In this document: positions 9,115-17,804 of the stretch, one piece after another
How positions within the stretch are numbered: position 1 is the first letter of the stretch
Layout of the letters: each line of letters opens with the position of its first letter
NCBI GenBank assembly: GCA_963749825.1
Contig: CAVVOI010000012.1
Location: 1,054,001-1,118,000 of the forward strand
Length of the DNA stretch: 64,000 nucleotides
Direction: 5' to 3'
DNA from: UBA11865 sp963749825
Lineage (GTDB): Bacteria > Chloroflexota > Anaerolineae > Promineifilales > Promineifilaceae
Position numbers and translations under genes: made by a program
The notes under the pieces: model-generated
Database searches by the model: none
Seen by the model: the letters and a program-made list of their open reading frames with translations, nothing else
Told to the model about the DNA's origin: nothing

Positions 9115-9858
9115 TTATAACACTATCAGCAATATGCCGTTGATCAACAACAAGCCAACGATGATATTCTCGAATGTTTCCCGTTTAAATCGAAAGGCAA
9201 GCCATCGCCCAAACCAAACGCCCAAGGGCACCAGCCAGAGCAACCAAACGATTCGACGCAATTGGTCCGGGTCAAATAAACCAGCATAATAATAGTATGG
9301 CACCTTGATCCAGTTCAAAATGAAAAAAAACAGAGCCGATGTAGCGATGAATACGGCCGGCGTGACATTTTGCATCAGGAGATAGATGCTGACGGGTGGG
9401 CCACCTGTATGGGCTAAGGCCGATGAAAAACCGGTCACCGTGCCGGCAACCAATCCATGCCAGTTTCGGCTTTTGTAGTTGAACAAACCGAGAATACGTT
9501 TTTCAAAAATCTTATACAGGGCAAAAATCAAGACGATGACGCCCAACAATGTCCTCAACGTTTCGGTCGGCGCACTGGTAATGAAGTACGTACCGATAGT
9601 TACGCCGACGATTGCCCCTGGCAGCAACAATAAGATCAATTTTCCATTCCAATTACCCCGGTGCAGCGCCACGGCGAATATGTCGGCTAGCATCAGGATA
9701 GGAAGGATCAAACCAATAACTTTATCGGCCGGTAGAACCAGAGCCATCATGGGTGTAGCCAAAGCTCCGGCCGCCCCGCCCAGGCCACCTTTGGACATGC
9801 CAATCAAAAAGGCAACAAGGGAGGCTACGATTAAGAGAATTGTCTCGTTGCCGGCCAT
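9115..9858 (-). CDS. TauE/SafE-family membrane permease
   Basis: A 247-residue integral membrane protein with about eight hydrophobic segments and the family motif GMSKGGLGGAAGALATPMMAL at residues ~20-40 plus a second half containing FSSALAHTGGPPVSIYLL (the duplicated signature). The family moves sulfite, sulfoacetate or other small organic anions across the cytoplasmic membrane. It directly follows the LarA-type racemase, so uptake or export of a hydroxy-acid anion is a natural suggestion from position; nothing in the sequence fixes the substrate. Confidence 0.88.
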   Translation of the reverse strand: MAGNETILLIVASLVAFLIGMSKGGLGGAAGALATPMMALVLPADKVIGLILPILMLADIFAVALHRGNWNGKLILLLLPGAIVGVTIGTYFITSAPTETLRTLLGVIVLIFALYKIFEKRILGLFNYKSRNWHGLVAGTVTGFSSALAHTGGPPVSIYLLMQNVTPAVFIATSALFFFILNWIKVPYYYYAGLFDPDQLRRIVWLLWLVPLGVWFGRWLAFRFKRETFENIIVGLLLINGILLIVL

Positions 9859-9903
9859 AGTTCGATGAGTGCTTTGTAGTATTTGGGCAAAGACAACATT
9901 AAA

Positions 9904-11175
9904 TCACGCTCGTAGATAAGGAATCGTCTGCGGTCCTTCGGGGATTACGCAGAGTCGTGGTTTTTTACCATCCCTCTTTAACAATTCATTTACGGTTTGG
10001 GCTATGTTTCGACTAGGGATGAACAAGGCCTTGCGGATCTGCTCATCACTTAGATTTTCGCTATAAACATAGACATCGGCTTTCAATTGTATCTGGGCCT
10101 GGATCTGGACCTGCCACTGATCCTGCACACTGTAACCTGGCTGCGAAACCATATCGATGATGGCTTGCGGAGAGCCGGCTTCAGAGAGCAGCTTGGCGTA
10201 GCGGCCGTGCTCGGGTAAGCCATCTTCGCAGGCTGCGGCTATGATGATCGACCCACCTTGCCTCACGATCTGGCTCGCCGCGCTCATGCCTTTGACGGCT
10301 TGGTACAAATTCTGATCGAGAGGATATCCGCTATTGGTGGTGACGACGATATCGTATGGACCATCGACCTCCACCATAGCCTGCTCCTTGACGAAGGCGC
10401 TACCGGCAGAATGGGCGGCCAGCATCTCACCCGCGAATACGCCGGTAATCTGGCGATCAGCATTGAGGGCCACATTCAGTAAGAAGGTCGGCTCGGTCTG
10501 CAAGGCGACCTCGCGCATCTCCTCCCAAATGGGATTCCCTGTAGTGATGCCCCAAGCAGCCTGAGGATGGGCGATCATTTTTTGGCTGTGGTTGGTGAAG
10601 ACGCTTTCCGTGCCTGCCAGCGAGGGCAGAATCGCCTTTGGCCCGCCGCTAAAACCGGCGAAAAAATGTGGTTCGATGAAGCCGGTCAAAATTCGTACAT
10701 CGGATTCCAGGTAAAACCGGTTAATTCGGACGGGATGGCCCAGAGATGTTTCGCCCAACGACACTAGATTTTCATCGTCGTTACAATCATGTTGGAGACA
10801 GCGATAATGTTCGACGATTTGATCGCCCAACATTTGCCGTAGTTCGTTTTGGCTCTGCCGCCGGTGGGTTCCCAAGCCGTTTAGCAAGGTGATGTTGAAG
10901 CGAGAAACGCCTACTCCTTCGAGCTCTGCCAGCAGCACGGGCAATATACGATCATTGGGGGTGGCTCGAGTGATGTCGGTATGGACGATGACAACCTTAT
11001 CGCCCGGCTTAACCAGGCTGGCCAGAGGAGGCGACCCAATGGGATGACGTAGAGCATGGATAAGGCTGGCTGCCTCGTTGGGCAAGCCAGGCAAGAAACG
11101 CGGCCTAATCACGTCACTCCAATCAGGCAACTCCACTTCGATACCTTTTCGGCCGTATGCAAGATCAACGCGCAC
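9904..11175 (-). CDS. larA: LarA-type nickel-dependent 2-hydroxyacid racemase family protein
   Basis: A 423-residue protein of the LarA/DUF2088 family, which uses the nickel-pincer NPN cofactor to racemise lactate or other 2-hydroxy acids. Residues known to matter in Lactobacillus LarA are matched with constant spacing: Arg70 (HTDITRATP), His104 (GTHRR), His170 and Lys180 (EPHFFAGFSGGPK) and His196 (TNHSQ), corresponding to R75, H108, H174, K184 and H200. Start is a GTG at 11175 with AAGGAGG five bases before it. LarB, LarC and LarE, needed to make the cofactor, are not in this window. The neighbouring FAD/Fe-S and GlcD/F-like oxidases could consume the product. The exact substrate is not determined. 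Confidence 0.85.
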   Translation of the reverse strand: MRVDLAYGRKGIEVELPDWSDVIRPRFLPGLPNEAASLIHALRHPIGSPPLASLVKPGDKVVIVHTDITRATPNDRILPVLLAELEGVGVSRFNITLLNGLGTHRRQSQNELRQMLGDQIVEHYRCLQHDCNDDENLVSLGETSLGHPVRINRFYLESDVRILTGFIEPHFFAGFSGGPKAILPSLAGTESVFTNHSQKMIAHPQAAWGITTGNPIWEEMREVALQTEPTFLLNVALNADRQITGVFAGEMLAAHSAGSAFVKEQAMVEVDGPYDIVVTTNSGYPLDQNLYQAVKGMSAASQIVRQGGSIIIAAACEDGLPEHGRYAKLLSEAGSPQAIIDMVSQPGYSVQDQWQVQIQAQIQLKADVYVYSENLSDEQIRKALFIPSRNIAQTVNELLKRDGKKPRLCVIPEGPQTIPYLRA

Positions 11176-11249
11176 GGGCGCCTCCTTCCTCTAATCAACC
11201 AACTACCTAAAACCCTAACGAAAAAGGTCCCAGCAGTCCTTCTATTTTC

Positions 11250-11275
11250 TCCGGGATAAACTAAATTATCCCGGA
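11250..11275. repeat. Perfect 10-bp inverted repeat between larA-like gene and WD40 gene
   Basis: TCCGGGATAA (11250-11259) and TTATCCCGGA (11266-11275) form a perfect stem with a 6-base loop. It lies in the 151-base gap after the WD40 gene stop. Neither side has a U-run directly after the stem, so it is not a classical terminator; an operator or RNA-processing hairpin is possible. Confidence 0.6.
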
Positions 11276-11326
11276 AGCAAGCAACGATTAACAGACTACT
11301 AGGCCAAATGGCTCATGTCCCTAACT

Positions 11327-13378
11327 TCATGGGGTGACAGGCCATATAATCACTGTTCCATCGTCTGAGCCAGATGCAACTGTTGACCCATCTGGCGACC
11401 AGGCGACACTATTAGTTCCGCTGGTATGACCTTCGAATACTGCTACAGGCTCTCCAGCGGCACCGGTTGTGGCATCCCAAAGAACAACTAATCCATCGTG
11501 GCCGACAGAAGCGATCTGGCTGCCGTCAGGGCTAAAGGTCGCCCGTCGTACAGGGCCCAAATGACCGATGAAAGATTTGGCTTTGTCATCGGCCAAGTCT
11601 GTTATAACAATCTTGCCTTCAGCTCCGGCAGAGACCAAGTAGCGGTCATCGGGTGAAAAATCTAATCCGGCAATCCAGGTGAGGTGCCGGCGTATGGTTT
11701 TGTCTGGTTCGTCAGGAAGTTCTCCGGAAAAATCCCAAAAAAAGATCTCGCCGGCCGTGTTTCCGCCCACCAACTCTCGGCTGTCAGACGACCAGGCCAC
11801 ACTCCACAATCCGTCGCCATTGCCATTCAGCGAGTGAATCCTTTCGCCGTTCGCTACATCCCAGATGTTAATCGTGTCGTCCAAAGAACCGGCCGATGCC
11901 AGCCAATTGACATCCAGATACCAGGCCAGATCCGTGATTGTCCCGCTATGTTCATTAAACTGGTGGATCGGCTTTCCTGTTTCCAGATCCCATAAAATGA
12001 TCTTTTTATCTCGACTAGCGGTTGCCAATTGCTCTCCATCTGGTGACCAAACCAAATCTGTAACCAACGACTCGTGGCCCTCCAGCCTGGTGACCGGCTC
12101 GCTCTTTTCGACATCCCATATGAGGACATGACGACCCAGTCCGGCGGCAAATAAATCGCCGTCGGGGGACCAAGATCCGGCCGCTGCGCTATCACCATGC
12201 ATCGAGTGTCCGGCTAGCGTCACAACCGCCTGCGCAGAATCCCCCGAATCCGCAGTTGCCCAGGCGGTCAAGAGGCCCTCAGATGAAGCCATGACATAAC
12301 GCCCCAGATCAGTCGACCAATCGACGGCGCTCGTTTTTGTACTAGATTTACTCGACGCCGGATCGCCACCGGGATCATCTGCATGCCAGAAATCTACCTG
12401 GCCATCTTCATACGCCACGCTGAATGAGTCGCCGTCAATAGCGTATGCGACGCCGGCAACGTCGTTGGCATGGTCGACTTGGTGAACGGCTTCCATGGTC
12501 AGCATATCCCAAACAATGAAGCTGCCATCTTGGCCTCCAGAAATCAGTTGGCCATTATCAGGCGACCAGGCTAGCGATTGCACTGCATTCGATTGTTGGT
12601 GTCCTTCCAGGGTGACAAGAGGGTCCAAGGTGCCAGCGTCCCAAAGATTGATTCGCCCACTACGATTTCCCGTTGCCAGGATGTTGCCGTTTGGATTGTA
12701 GGCCATCGCCGTCACACCGTCAGACTGCCGCTCCAAAGAGCCAATTATTTCTATTGGCGTATCTTCACCAGGTTCTTCAAGGGCATTACCATCGATCCGG
12801 CTGATGAACGTATTGCCGTCGTTGAAACCAACTGCCAACAACAAATCATCACTCTCGTCACTGGATCTCGTCCAGGCCAATGCGAAAATGCCATTATCCT
12901 CAGCCTGGTTAGCCGGCGTCCCCGTTAAAATGGCGCCTCCGGCTGTGTCGACCAAGCTGGCCGAACTATCCTCGGAACCGGTCGCCAATATTTCGCCTTC
13001 CGGCGAAAAAGCCAGGGAAATGATAGGGCTGCTGCTTGGTATTGACCAAACCTCTTCGAAATTCTCAGTATCATAGAGGTAAAGGCCCACATCTCCACCG
13101 GCCGCGATATAGCGATCATCCGGGGAAAGTTCGAGGACATTGATGGTTCCTTTTCCCAGCCGGGTTATTGCCCCGGGAGGAAGTGCTCCCTTGTAGGCGG
13201 AGCGCGCGCTGACAGACGTCGTTTCATCGGCAACCCCATCTTGCTCTTGTTCGCAGGCAACCAGCAACAAGAGCAAGATCAGGCCACCTAGCCACAATGA
13301 AGGCCTGCCGGTAGCTAGCAGGCTGGACCAATTAATTTGCATCAATTCATGACTCGAACCAGGGTTTTCCTCGCTCAT
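11327..13378 (-). CDS. WD40-repeat lipoprotein
   Basis: A 683-residue protein made almost wholly of WD40 repeats, forming probably two beta-propellers, with repeating units such as SLAWSPDNGQLISGGQDGSF and WSPDGEQLATASRDKKIILW. The N-terminus has a hydrophobic stretch followed by a lipobox (LLLVAC, Cys near residue 42, or 30 if the start is the Met at 13342), so it should be exported and lipid-anchored, with the propellers outside the membrane. Function is not recognisable; WD40 propellers serve as binding platforms. The ATG at 13378 lies inside the upstream isomerase gene (32-base overlap); the ATG at 13342 starts just after that gene's stop. Its place in a catabolic series is odd. Confidence 0.88.
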   Translation of the reverse strand: MSEENPGSSHELMQINWSSLLATGRPSLWLGGLILLLLLVACEQEQDGVADETTSVSARSAYKGALPPGAITRLGKGTINVLELSPDDRYIAAGGDVGLYLYDTENFEEVWSIPSSSPIISLAFSPEGEILATGSEDSSASLVDTAGGAILTGTPANQAEDNGIFALAWTRSSDESDDLLLAVGFNDGNTFISRIDGNALEEPGEDTPIEIIGSLERQSDGVTAMAYNPNGNILATGNRSGRINLWDAGTLDPLVTLEGHQQSNAVQSLAWSPDNGQLISGGQDGSFIVWDMLTMEAVHQVDHANDVAGVAYAIDGDSFSVAYEDGQVDFWHADDPGGDPASSKSSTKTSAVDWSTDLGRYVMASSEGLLTAWATADSGDSAQAVVTLAGHSMHGDSAAAGSWSPDGDLFAAGLGRHVLIWDVEKSEPVTRLEGHESLVTDLVWSPDGEQLATASRDKKIILWDLETGKPIHQFNEHSGTITDLAWYLDVNWLASAGSLDDTINIWDVANGERIHSLNGNGDGLWSVAWSSDSRELVGGNTAGEIFFWDFSGELPDEPDKTIRRHLTWIAGLDFSPDDRYLVSAGAEGKIVITDLADDKAKSFIGHLGPVRRATFSPDGSQIASVGHDGLVVLWDATTGAAGEPVAVFEGHTSGTNSVAWSPDGSTVASGSDDGTVIIWPVTP

Positions 13379-14327
13379 CAGTCAGGACCAAATCATTCAA
13401 AAAGCCAACGCCCTTTTCCAGGCCTTCCCGCAAGGACATCAGGCTATCTTCATGTTCCATGCTGAGCACGTAATCATAACCGACGAGGCGCAGGTTACTA
13501 ACTAAGTCTTTCCAAAACTTGTCTCCGTGTCCGTAACCGACGGTACGGAATATCCAGGATCGATTGATCTCGTCGGCGTAAGGTTTCGTATCCAATACGC
13601 CATTGACGGCCGTGTTGAAAGGGTCGATTTCGGTATCTTTGGCGTGAACGTGAAAGATTGCCTCGCCTAAAGCCCGAATGGCGGCGATAGGATCGATGCC
13701 CTGCCAAAAGAGGTGACTGGGATCGTAGTTTGCCCCGATCTCCGGACCAACAGCCTCCCGTAATCGCAACAATGTCTCTGGATTGTAGACCACGAAGCCA
13801 GGGTGCATCTCCAAAGAGATCATGTCAACGCCATGGTCACGGCAGAATTGGGCTTCTTCTTGCCAGTAGGGAATGACTTTTTCGTTCCATTGCCAATCTA
13901 ATATACGCAAAAAGTCGGGCGGCCAGGGGCAAGTAACCCAGTTCGGATATTTGCTATTTTCGCTATCACCTGGGCAACCAGAGAAAGTGATCACCCGGCG
14001 CACGCCGATCTTGCCGGCTACGCGAACCGTGTCCCGAAACTCGCGCCGGTGAAGGTCGGCAACCTCCAGATCTGGGTGCAGAGGATTGCCATGGCAACTC
14101 AAAGCGCTGATTTCCAACCCACGGTCGTCGGCTAATTTCTTCCACTCTACCAGGCGTTTCTCGTCGGCCAATAAATCGGCCGGCTTGCAATAAGATTCAC
14201 CCAACTCCGCTACATAACCGCCAGAGCCCACCTCGACAGCCTCGGCCCCTACTGCAGATATCCAATCTAAGGCTTGCTCGTAGGATAACAAATCCTGAAA
14301 GACAAAACTGAAAACACCAACTTTCAT
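13347..14327 (-). CDS. Sugar phosphate isomerase/epimerase-like TIM barrel, long subfamily
   Basis: A 326-residue PF01261 TIM barrel. Metal ligands are visible as Glu in MISLEMHPG, Asp/His in NYDPSHLFW, His in FHVHAKD and Glu in LSMEHEDS. It shares length and the DPSH and HVHxKD motifs with the 32494-33495 protein, so both belong to the same long subfamily, often found beside Gfo/Idh/MocA dehydrogenases and, in some characterised cases, forming the catalytic subunit of glycoside-cleaving enzymes. The creatininase-family gene lies 10 bases upstream and the WD40 lipoprotein overlaps its end. Substrate unknown. Confidence 0.9.
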   Translation of the reverse strand: MKVGVFSFVFQDLLSYEQALDWISAVGAEAVEVGSGGYVAELGESYCKPADLLADEKRLVEWKKLADDRGLEISALSCHGNPLHPDLEVADLHRREFRDTVRVAGKIGVRRVITFSGCPGDSENSKYPNWVTCPWPPDFLRILDWQWNEKVIPYWQEEAQFCRDHGVDMISLEMHPGFVVYNPETLLRLREAVGPEIGANYDPSHLFWQGIDPIAAIRALGEAIFHVHAKDTEIDPFNTAVNGVLDTKPYADEINRSWIFRTVGYGHGDKFWKDLVSNLRLVGYDYVLSMEHEDSLMSLREGLEKGVGFLNDLVLTDERGKPWFES

Positions 14328-14337
14328 AACGCTACTC

Positions 14338-15264
14338 CTACATCACTCGATCACGAAATTCCCGGTCGTGTACCTCCACCGGTACTTCCATCAATTCCAA
14401 TATGCCACGAGCAACATGTTCAGACAGTCGCCGGAAGGACTCTTCGCCCTTTTCCTTGGTAGCCCGCAGAGGATTCCCTATTACGCCACTCTCGATGAAC
14501 TCATGATGGTCCATGGGGAAATTAAAGTACGTATATCCATCGAATTCCACGTCCGGCATGCCATCTTTTTTGGCGAATGATTTAGGTAAAAACTCAGGGA
14601 TGTGAGCTTTGGTGAACTCAGCCCTGTCCATGCGCACCTTGCTTTCGTTCCAGGCCAGATCTTGAGAAGTTTCCAGCTCGCTCGAATGCCAGCCGGGCGT
14701 TTCTTCTGGGGGGTTTTCCATTAAGTCTGCCAAAATACCATAGTAACGTTCCATGTAGGGCTTGACGAAGCCAATGAGCGCTCCTGTTTCGTAGCGTAGC
14801 TGTCGCAAGACCGGATCGATCACCTTCACATTGGAACCATGTCCATTCATGAAAATAATCCGATTGAAACCATGGTGAATCAAGCTCCGGCCGACATCAT
14901 GGATCAGTCGTAGCAACGTCGAGCTACGGATAGTGATGGTGCCCCGGCCCATGCCCGGCTCGTGCATGTGTTGGGGTGAATATCCCATCCACACAGGAGG
15001 TGTATGCAAGACGCCGATGATCTCTGACACTCGGCGAGACATCTCGATGGCCGTTATGGTATCCGTATATAGAGGTAAATGCGGACCATGTTGTTCCAGG
15101 CTTGCCATGGGAACGATGATCAGGTCTTTGACCTTCAAGTATTCCCTGATATCTACGAAAGTTAAATCGCCCAGGTCCCAAGATAAAAACTTGGCTCGAA
15201 ATTCTTCATCTCCCTCGGTAAAATGAGGCAGATTTTTGTAGTTTGTTACACTCTCAGCAATCAT
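14338..15264 (-). CDS. Creatininase-family amidohydrolase
   Basis: A 308-residue protein of the creatininase/formamide-hydrolase family, metal-dependent hydrolases of amides and lactam-like rings. The metal site is visible in VPMASLEQHGPHLPLYTD (Glu, His and Asp near residues 55-68) and in FMNGHGSNVKV. Creatininase itself, mycofactocin protein MftE and the FAPy hydrolase ArfB all belong here, so the reaction is not fixed. A good ribosome site (AAGGAG, 8 bases) precedes the ATG. It sits between a Tm-1-like gene upstream and an isomerase-like gene downstream. Confidence 0.88.
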   Translation of the reverse strand: MIAESVTNYKNLPHFTEGDEEFRAKFLSWDLGDLTFVDIREYLKVKDLIIVPMASLEQHGPHLPLYTDTITAIEMSRRVSEIIGVLHTPPVWMGYSPQHMHEPGMGRGTITIRSSTLLRLIHDVGRSLIHHGFNRIIFMNGHGSNVKVIDPVLRQLRYETGALIGFVKPYMERYYGILADLMENPPEETPGWHSSELETSQDLAWNESKVRMDRAEFTKAHIPEFLPKSFAKKDGMPDVEFDGYTYFNFPMDHHEFIESGVIGNPLRATKEKGEESFRRLSEHVARGILELMEVPVEVHDREFRDRVM

Positions 15265-15380
15265 AGTCTCAACTCCTTCATATCACACCCCTGGGATTGA
15301 AGTGAATTCAATGGCAGAGGTGTTCAACATCTGATAAATCTCATGTATTCCAGAAAATGCGATCGACAGATCAATAGACC

Positions 15381-16608
15381 CTAAAGCCGGTCCATCATTT
15401 GGACGAACAATTCGGCCACTTGCCGGCCGAAGGCGGGATCGTTAACATGCCGCTCAAAGGTATAGACAGGGATATCTTCACGGATATCGGCCCGTACCGT
15501 AGCCAGGAAATCGGCATCGGCCTGCTGGATCCCAGAAAGGTCCGCCAGGCACATTTGGAATCGATAATCCTTGGGTCGGTACCACCACGATCACAGGGCC
15601 CTTGGCCATGTTCAAGCGCCGGCTAAAAATATGACCCAACTCGATCATCTCTTCATGGCTGGCCCGGACCAACGCATATTCGGGGTTATGATCGTACACG
15701 GGCCGGTCCTTCAAGGCGGCCGGGACAGTGCCTGCGTTCCAAACTGAAAAATCGATACAGCCCGGCACGACCACTTGGGGCAAACCTAGCAAGCCGATTT
15801 TCTTCAGACGATCGGGACCGCCATCGTGAATACCACCAACCAAAGGATCGTAAATTTCATTGGTCGTGAAATCGATCACACCGATGAATTGATCCATACC
15901 GGCCAACTCTTCCATGGCCGGGCCGCCAACGCCATTAGAATGGAAGATGACCGCTTCATAGCCATGTTCGGCTAACACTTCTTTTGCGGCCATCACGGCG
16001 GTCGTGGTGTTACCCAACATCGTCATAGCCACAAACTTTTCGCCGGCTTTTGGCTTTGGCAATCCATGTCCGTGTTCTAACATTCCCTTGAGAGCAGCGG
16101 CAACATTGTCGAATATAGTGCAGGCGATGGGGTTTAGGCCGAGGATATCCACCACCGAGTGGACGACGATCATATCTCGCGTGCCCACCAGAGGCTCAAA
16201 AAAATGATAGCCAGAAGCAATAGGTGAAACCAGGACTTTGGGGACCCCTACCGGCAAGACCATCATAGCCGCGGCGCCCATAACAGCGCCTTCAGCCCCG
16301 CCCATACTGACAACAGCATCCAATTCGCCTTTTTCATAGAGGGTCAGTGTGAGGTTTCGCAAGGCTTCCCGCATGCCAGCCACAGCCTTTCCCCGGCTAC
16401 CAGCTTTCTGCAAGGCATCAATCGTTGTTCCGCCGTAAGTGGCTGCCTGCCCATGATCGATATCGGGAACAATATCTAGGGGCTCGCCCAAGATACCGGA
16501 ATCGATCACAGTCGTACTCAGCCCTAATGCTTGCAGGCGATCACGAAGATATGCCATCTCCGGCCCTTTGGTATCCAGAGTGCCGATTAGTACAACCGTT
16601 TTAGTCAT
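15381..16608 (-). CDS. Tm-1-like ATP-binding (UPF0261) protein, frame broken near its C-terminus
   Basis: About 408 residues after joining two frames. The N-terminus TVVLIGTLDTKGPEMAYL and segments SMGGAEGAVMGAA and GVPKVLVSPIASG identify the UPF0261 family, homologous to the N-terminal domain of the tomato virus-resistance protein Tm-1. Its natural bacterial function is unknown. Near 15527-15532 the frame is lost after FWDP; removing one base restores the expected end (QADADFLATVRADIRED through MMDRL) and a TAG at 15381-15383. Uncorrected, the protein ends at 15478 with an unrelated tail. The start at 16608 has GGAG 8 bases upstream. It is a paralogue of the 34583-35788 gene but lacks an adjacent PEP-hydrolase-like partner. 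Confidence 0.82.
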
Positions 16609-16703
16609 CCCGACTTCTCCATTCCAAACGAACAAGAGCACAATCGGTACACTTGCCTCTTCGAGGTTAATTCCCTTGAAGGAAAGTGTGGTTCATGCAT
16701 GAT

Positions 16704-16740
16704 GCGTCCCCAAGCATTTTATCCAGGTGCTTGAGGACGC
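16704..16740. repeat. 13-bp inverted repeat (hairpin) in an intergenic gap
   Basis: GCGTCCCCAAGCA (16704-16716) and TGCTTGAGGACGC (16728-16740) pair in 12 of 13 positions around an 11-base loop. It lies in the 226-base gap between the 3-epimerase-like gene and the Tm-1-like gene and would form in the minus-strand transcript. No U-tract follows on either strand, so a processing or stability hairpin is more likely than a terminator. The rest of the gap shows no gene. Confidence 0.6.
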
Positions 16741-16834
16741 GTCGTTATTCCGTTTTACGCTGCTCTCGTTTCGCTCAAGATCCTCATTGCCCATTTCGTC
16801 GTCGTCGAGCGGTCGGACTTGTGCGAAGGCGTCT

Positions 16835-17722
16835 TTATGTGATGATTGGTAACAGAGTATCAGCGCAAGTCTTCACCTGCCAGCTATAAAACTCCTCGGT
16901 CAACAGGCTAGAGCCATGTTCCTCGATGAATTTCTTCTGTTCGGGCGAGATGTCTACCGGATTGGTCTCGATCGCGTCAGGATAGGGATTCGCCGGCGTC
17001 CTATCAATGGGAGCCACGAACTCTACCGTCAGCGCCCCATCATAACCAATCGTTCGAAGTACGCCGACGAGTTTGAGCCAATCCCAATGGCCTTGACCAC
17101 AAGCAAAACGGTTTGTATCTGCCACGTGGAAGTCCACGAGTATTCCTTTTGCGGAACGGATCGATTCGTAGGGGTCTACTTCTTCCATATTGATATGGAA
17201 AGCATCGAGACAGACGCCACATTCCGGACCAGTCGCTTTCGCTAGAGCAATTGCTTGGGCCGCTCTTGAACAGAAGTATGTTTCAAATCGGTTGATCGGT
17301 TCCACCGCAAGAACCACACCTTCTTTCAAAGCGTGATCATATATCTCGCGCATGCTGCCGACCGCCCATTCCCATTCTTCATCTGGTGTGCCATCAGGTA
17401 CGATCTTGCCCACTGTCGCCGGAACGATGGTCATTTCGTAACCGTCCAGTTCCTTGACCATAGTGACACAATCCTTCACATACTGTACGGATTGCTCACG
17501 CTGAGCCTGATCCTTGGCAACTAGATTGCGTTCGCCAAGCATCAAGGTCACAGATCCCCAGCAGCGAATGCCGTATTCCTTCAAAACGCCACGCACATGA
17601 TTGGTGTCGTAGATATCGGGTTCGCCGCTGATTTCGATACTCTCATAACCATACTTAGCCAATCTTGCGACTGTCACCTCTATTGGCTCCGCCCTCATCC
17701 AATTGTGCATCGACAAATGCAT
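16835..17722 (-). CDS. D-tagatose/D-psicose 3-epimerase-like TIM barrel
   Basis: A 295-residue TIM barrel with the ligand pattern of ketose 3-epimerases: Glu in AVEPINRFETYF, Asp and His in CLDAFHINMEEVD, His in VDFHVAD and Glu in LTVEFVAP. Such enzymes exchange C3 configuration of ketoses using a divalent metal. The real start is the ATG at 17722, which has a strong GAGGAGG site 6 bases upstream; an in-frame ATG at 17869 would add a meaningless leader overlapping the preceding gene. It is most similar by motif to the 35847-36696 gene in this window. Upstream lies the GlcF-like iron-sulfur gene. Confidence 0.86.
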   Translation of the reverse strand: MHLSMHNWMRAEPIEVTVARLAKYGYESIEISGEPDIYDTNHVRGVLKEYGIRCWGSVTLMLGERNLVAKDQAQREQSVQYVKDCVTMVKELDGYEMTIVPATVGKIVPDGTPDEEWEWAVGSMREIYDHALKEGVVLAVEPINRFETYFCSRAAQAIALAKATGPECGVCLDAFHINMEEVDPYESIRSAKGILVDFHVADTNRFACGQGHWDWLKLVGVLRTIGYDGALTVEFVAPIDRTPANPYPDAIETNPVDISPEQKKFIEEHGSSLLTEEFYSWQVKTCADTLLPIIT

Positions 17723-17804
17723 TTTAACCTCCTCGGTTGAATCTAAGAATATATCTGTAAAAGGTATAAGTATGGCAACGACAACACACGTCGCCGTTGC
17801 CTTC

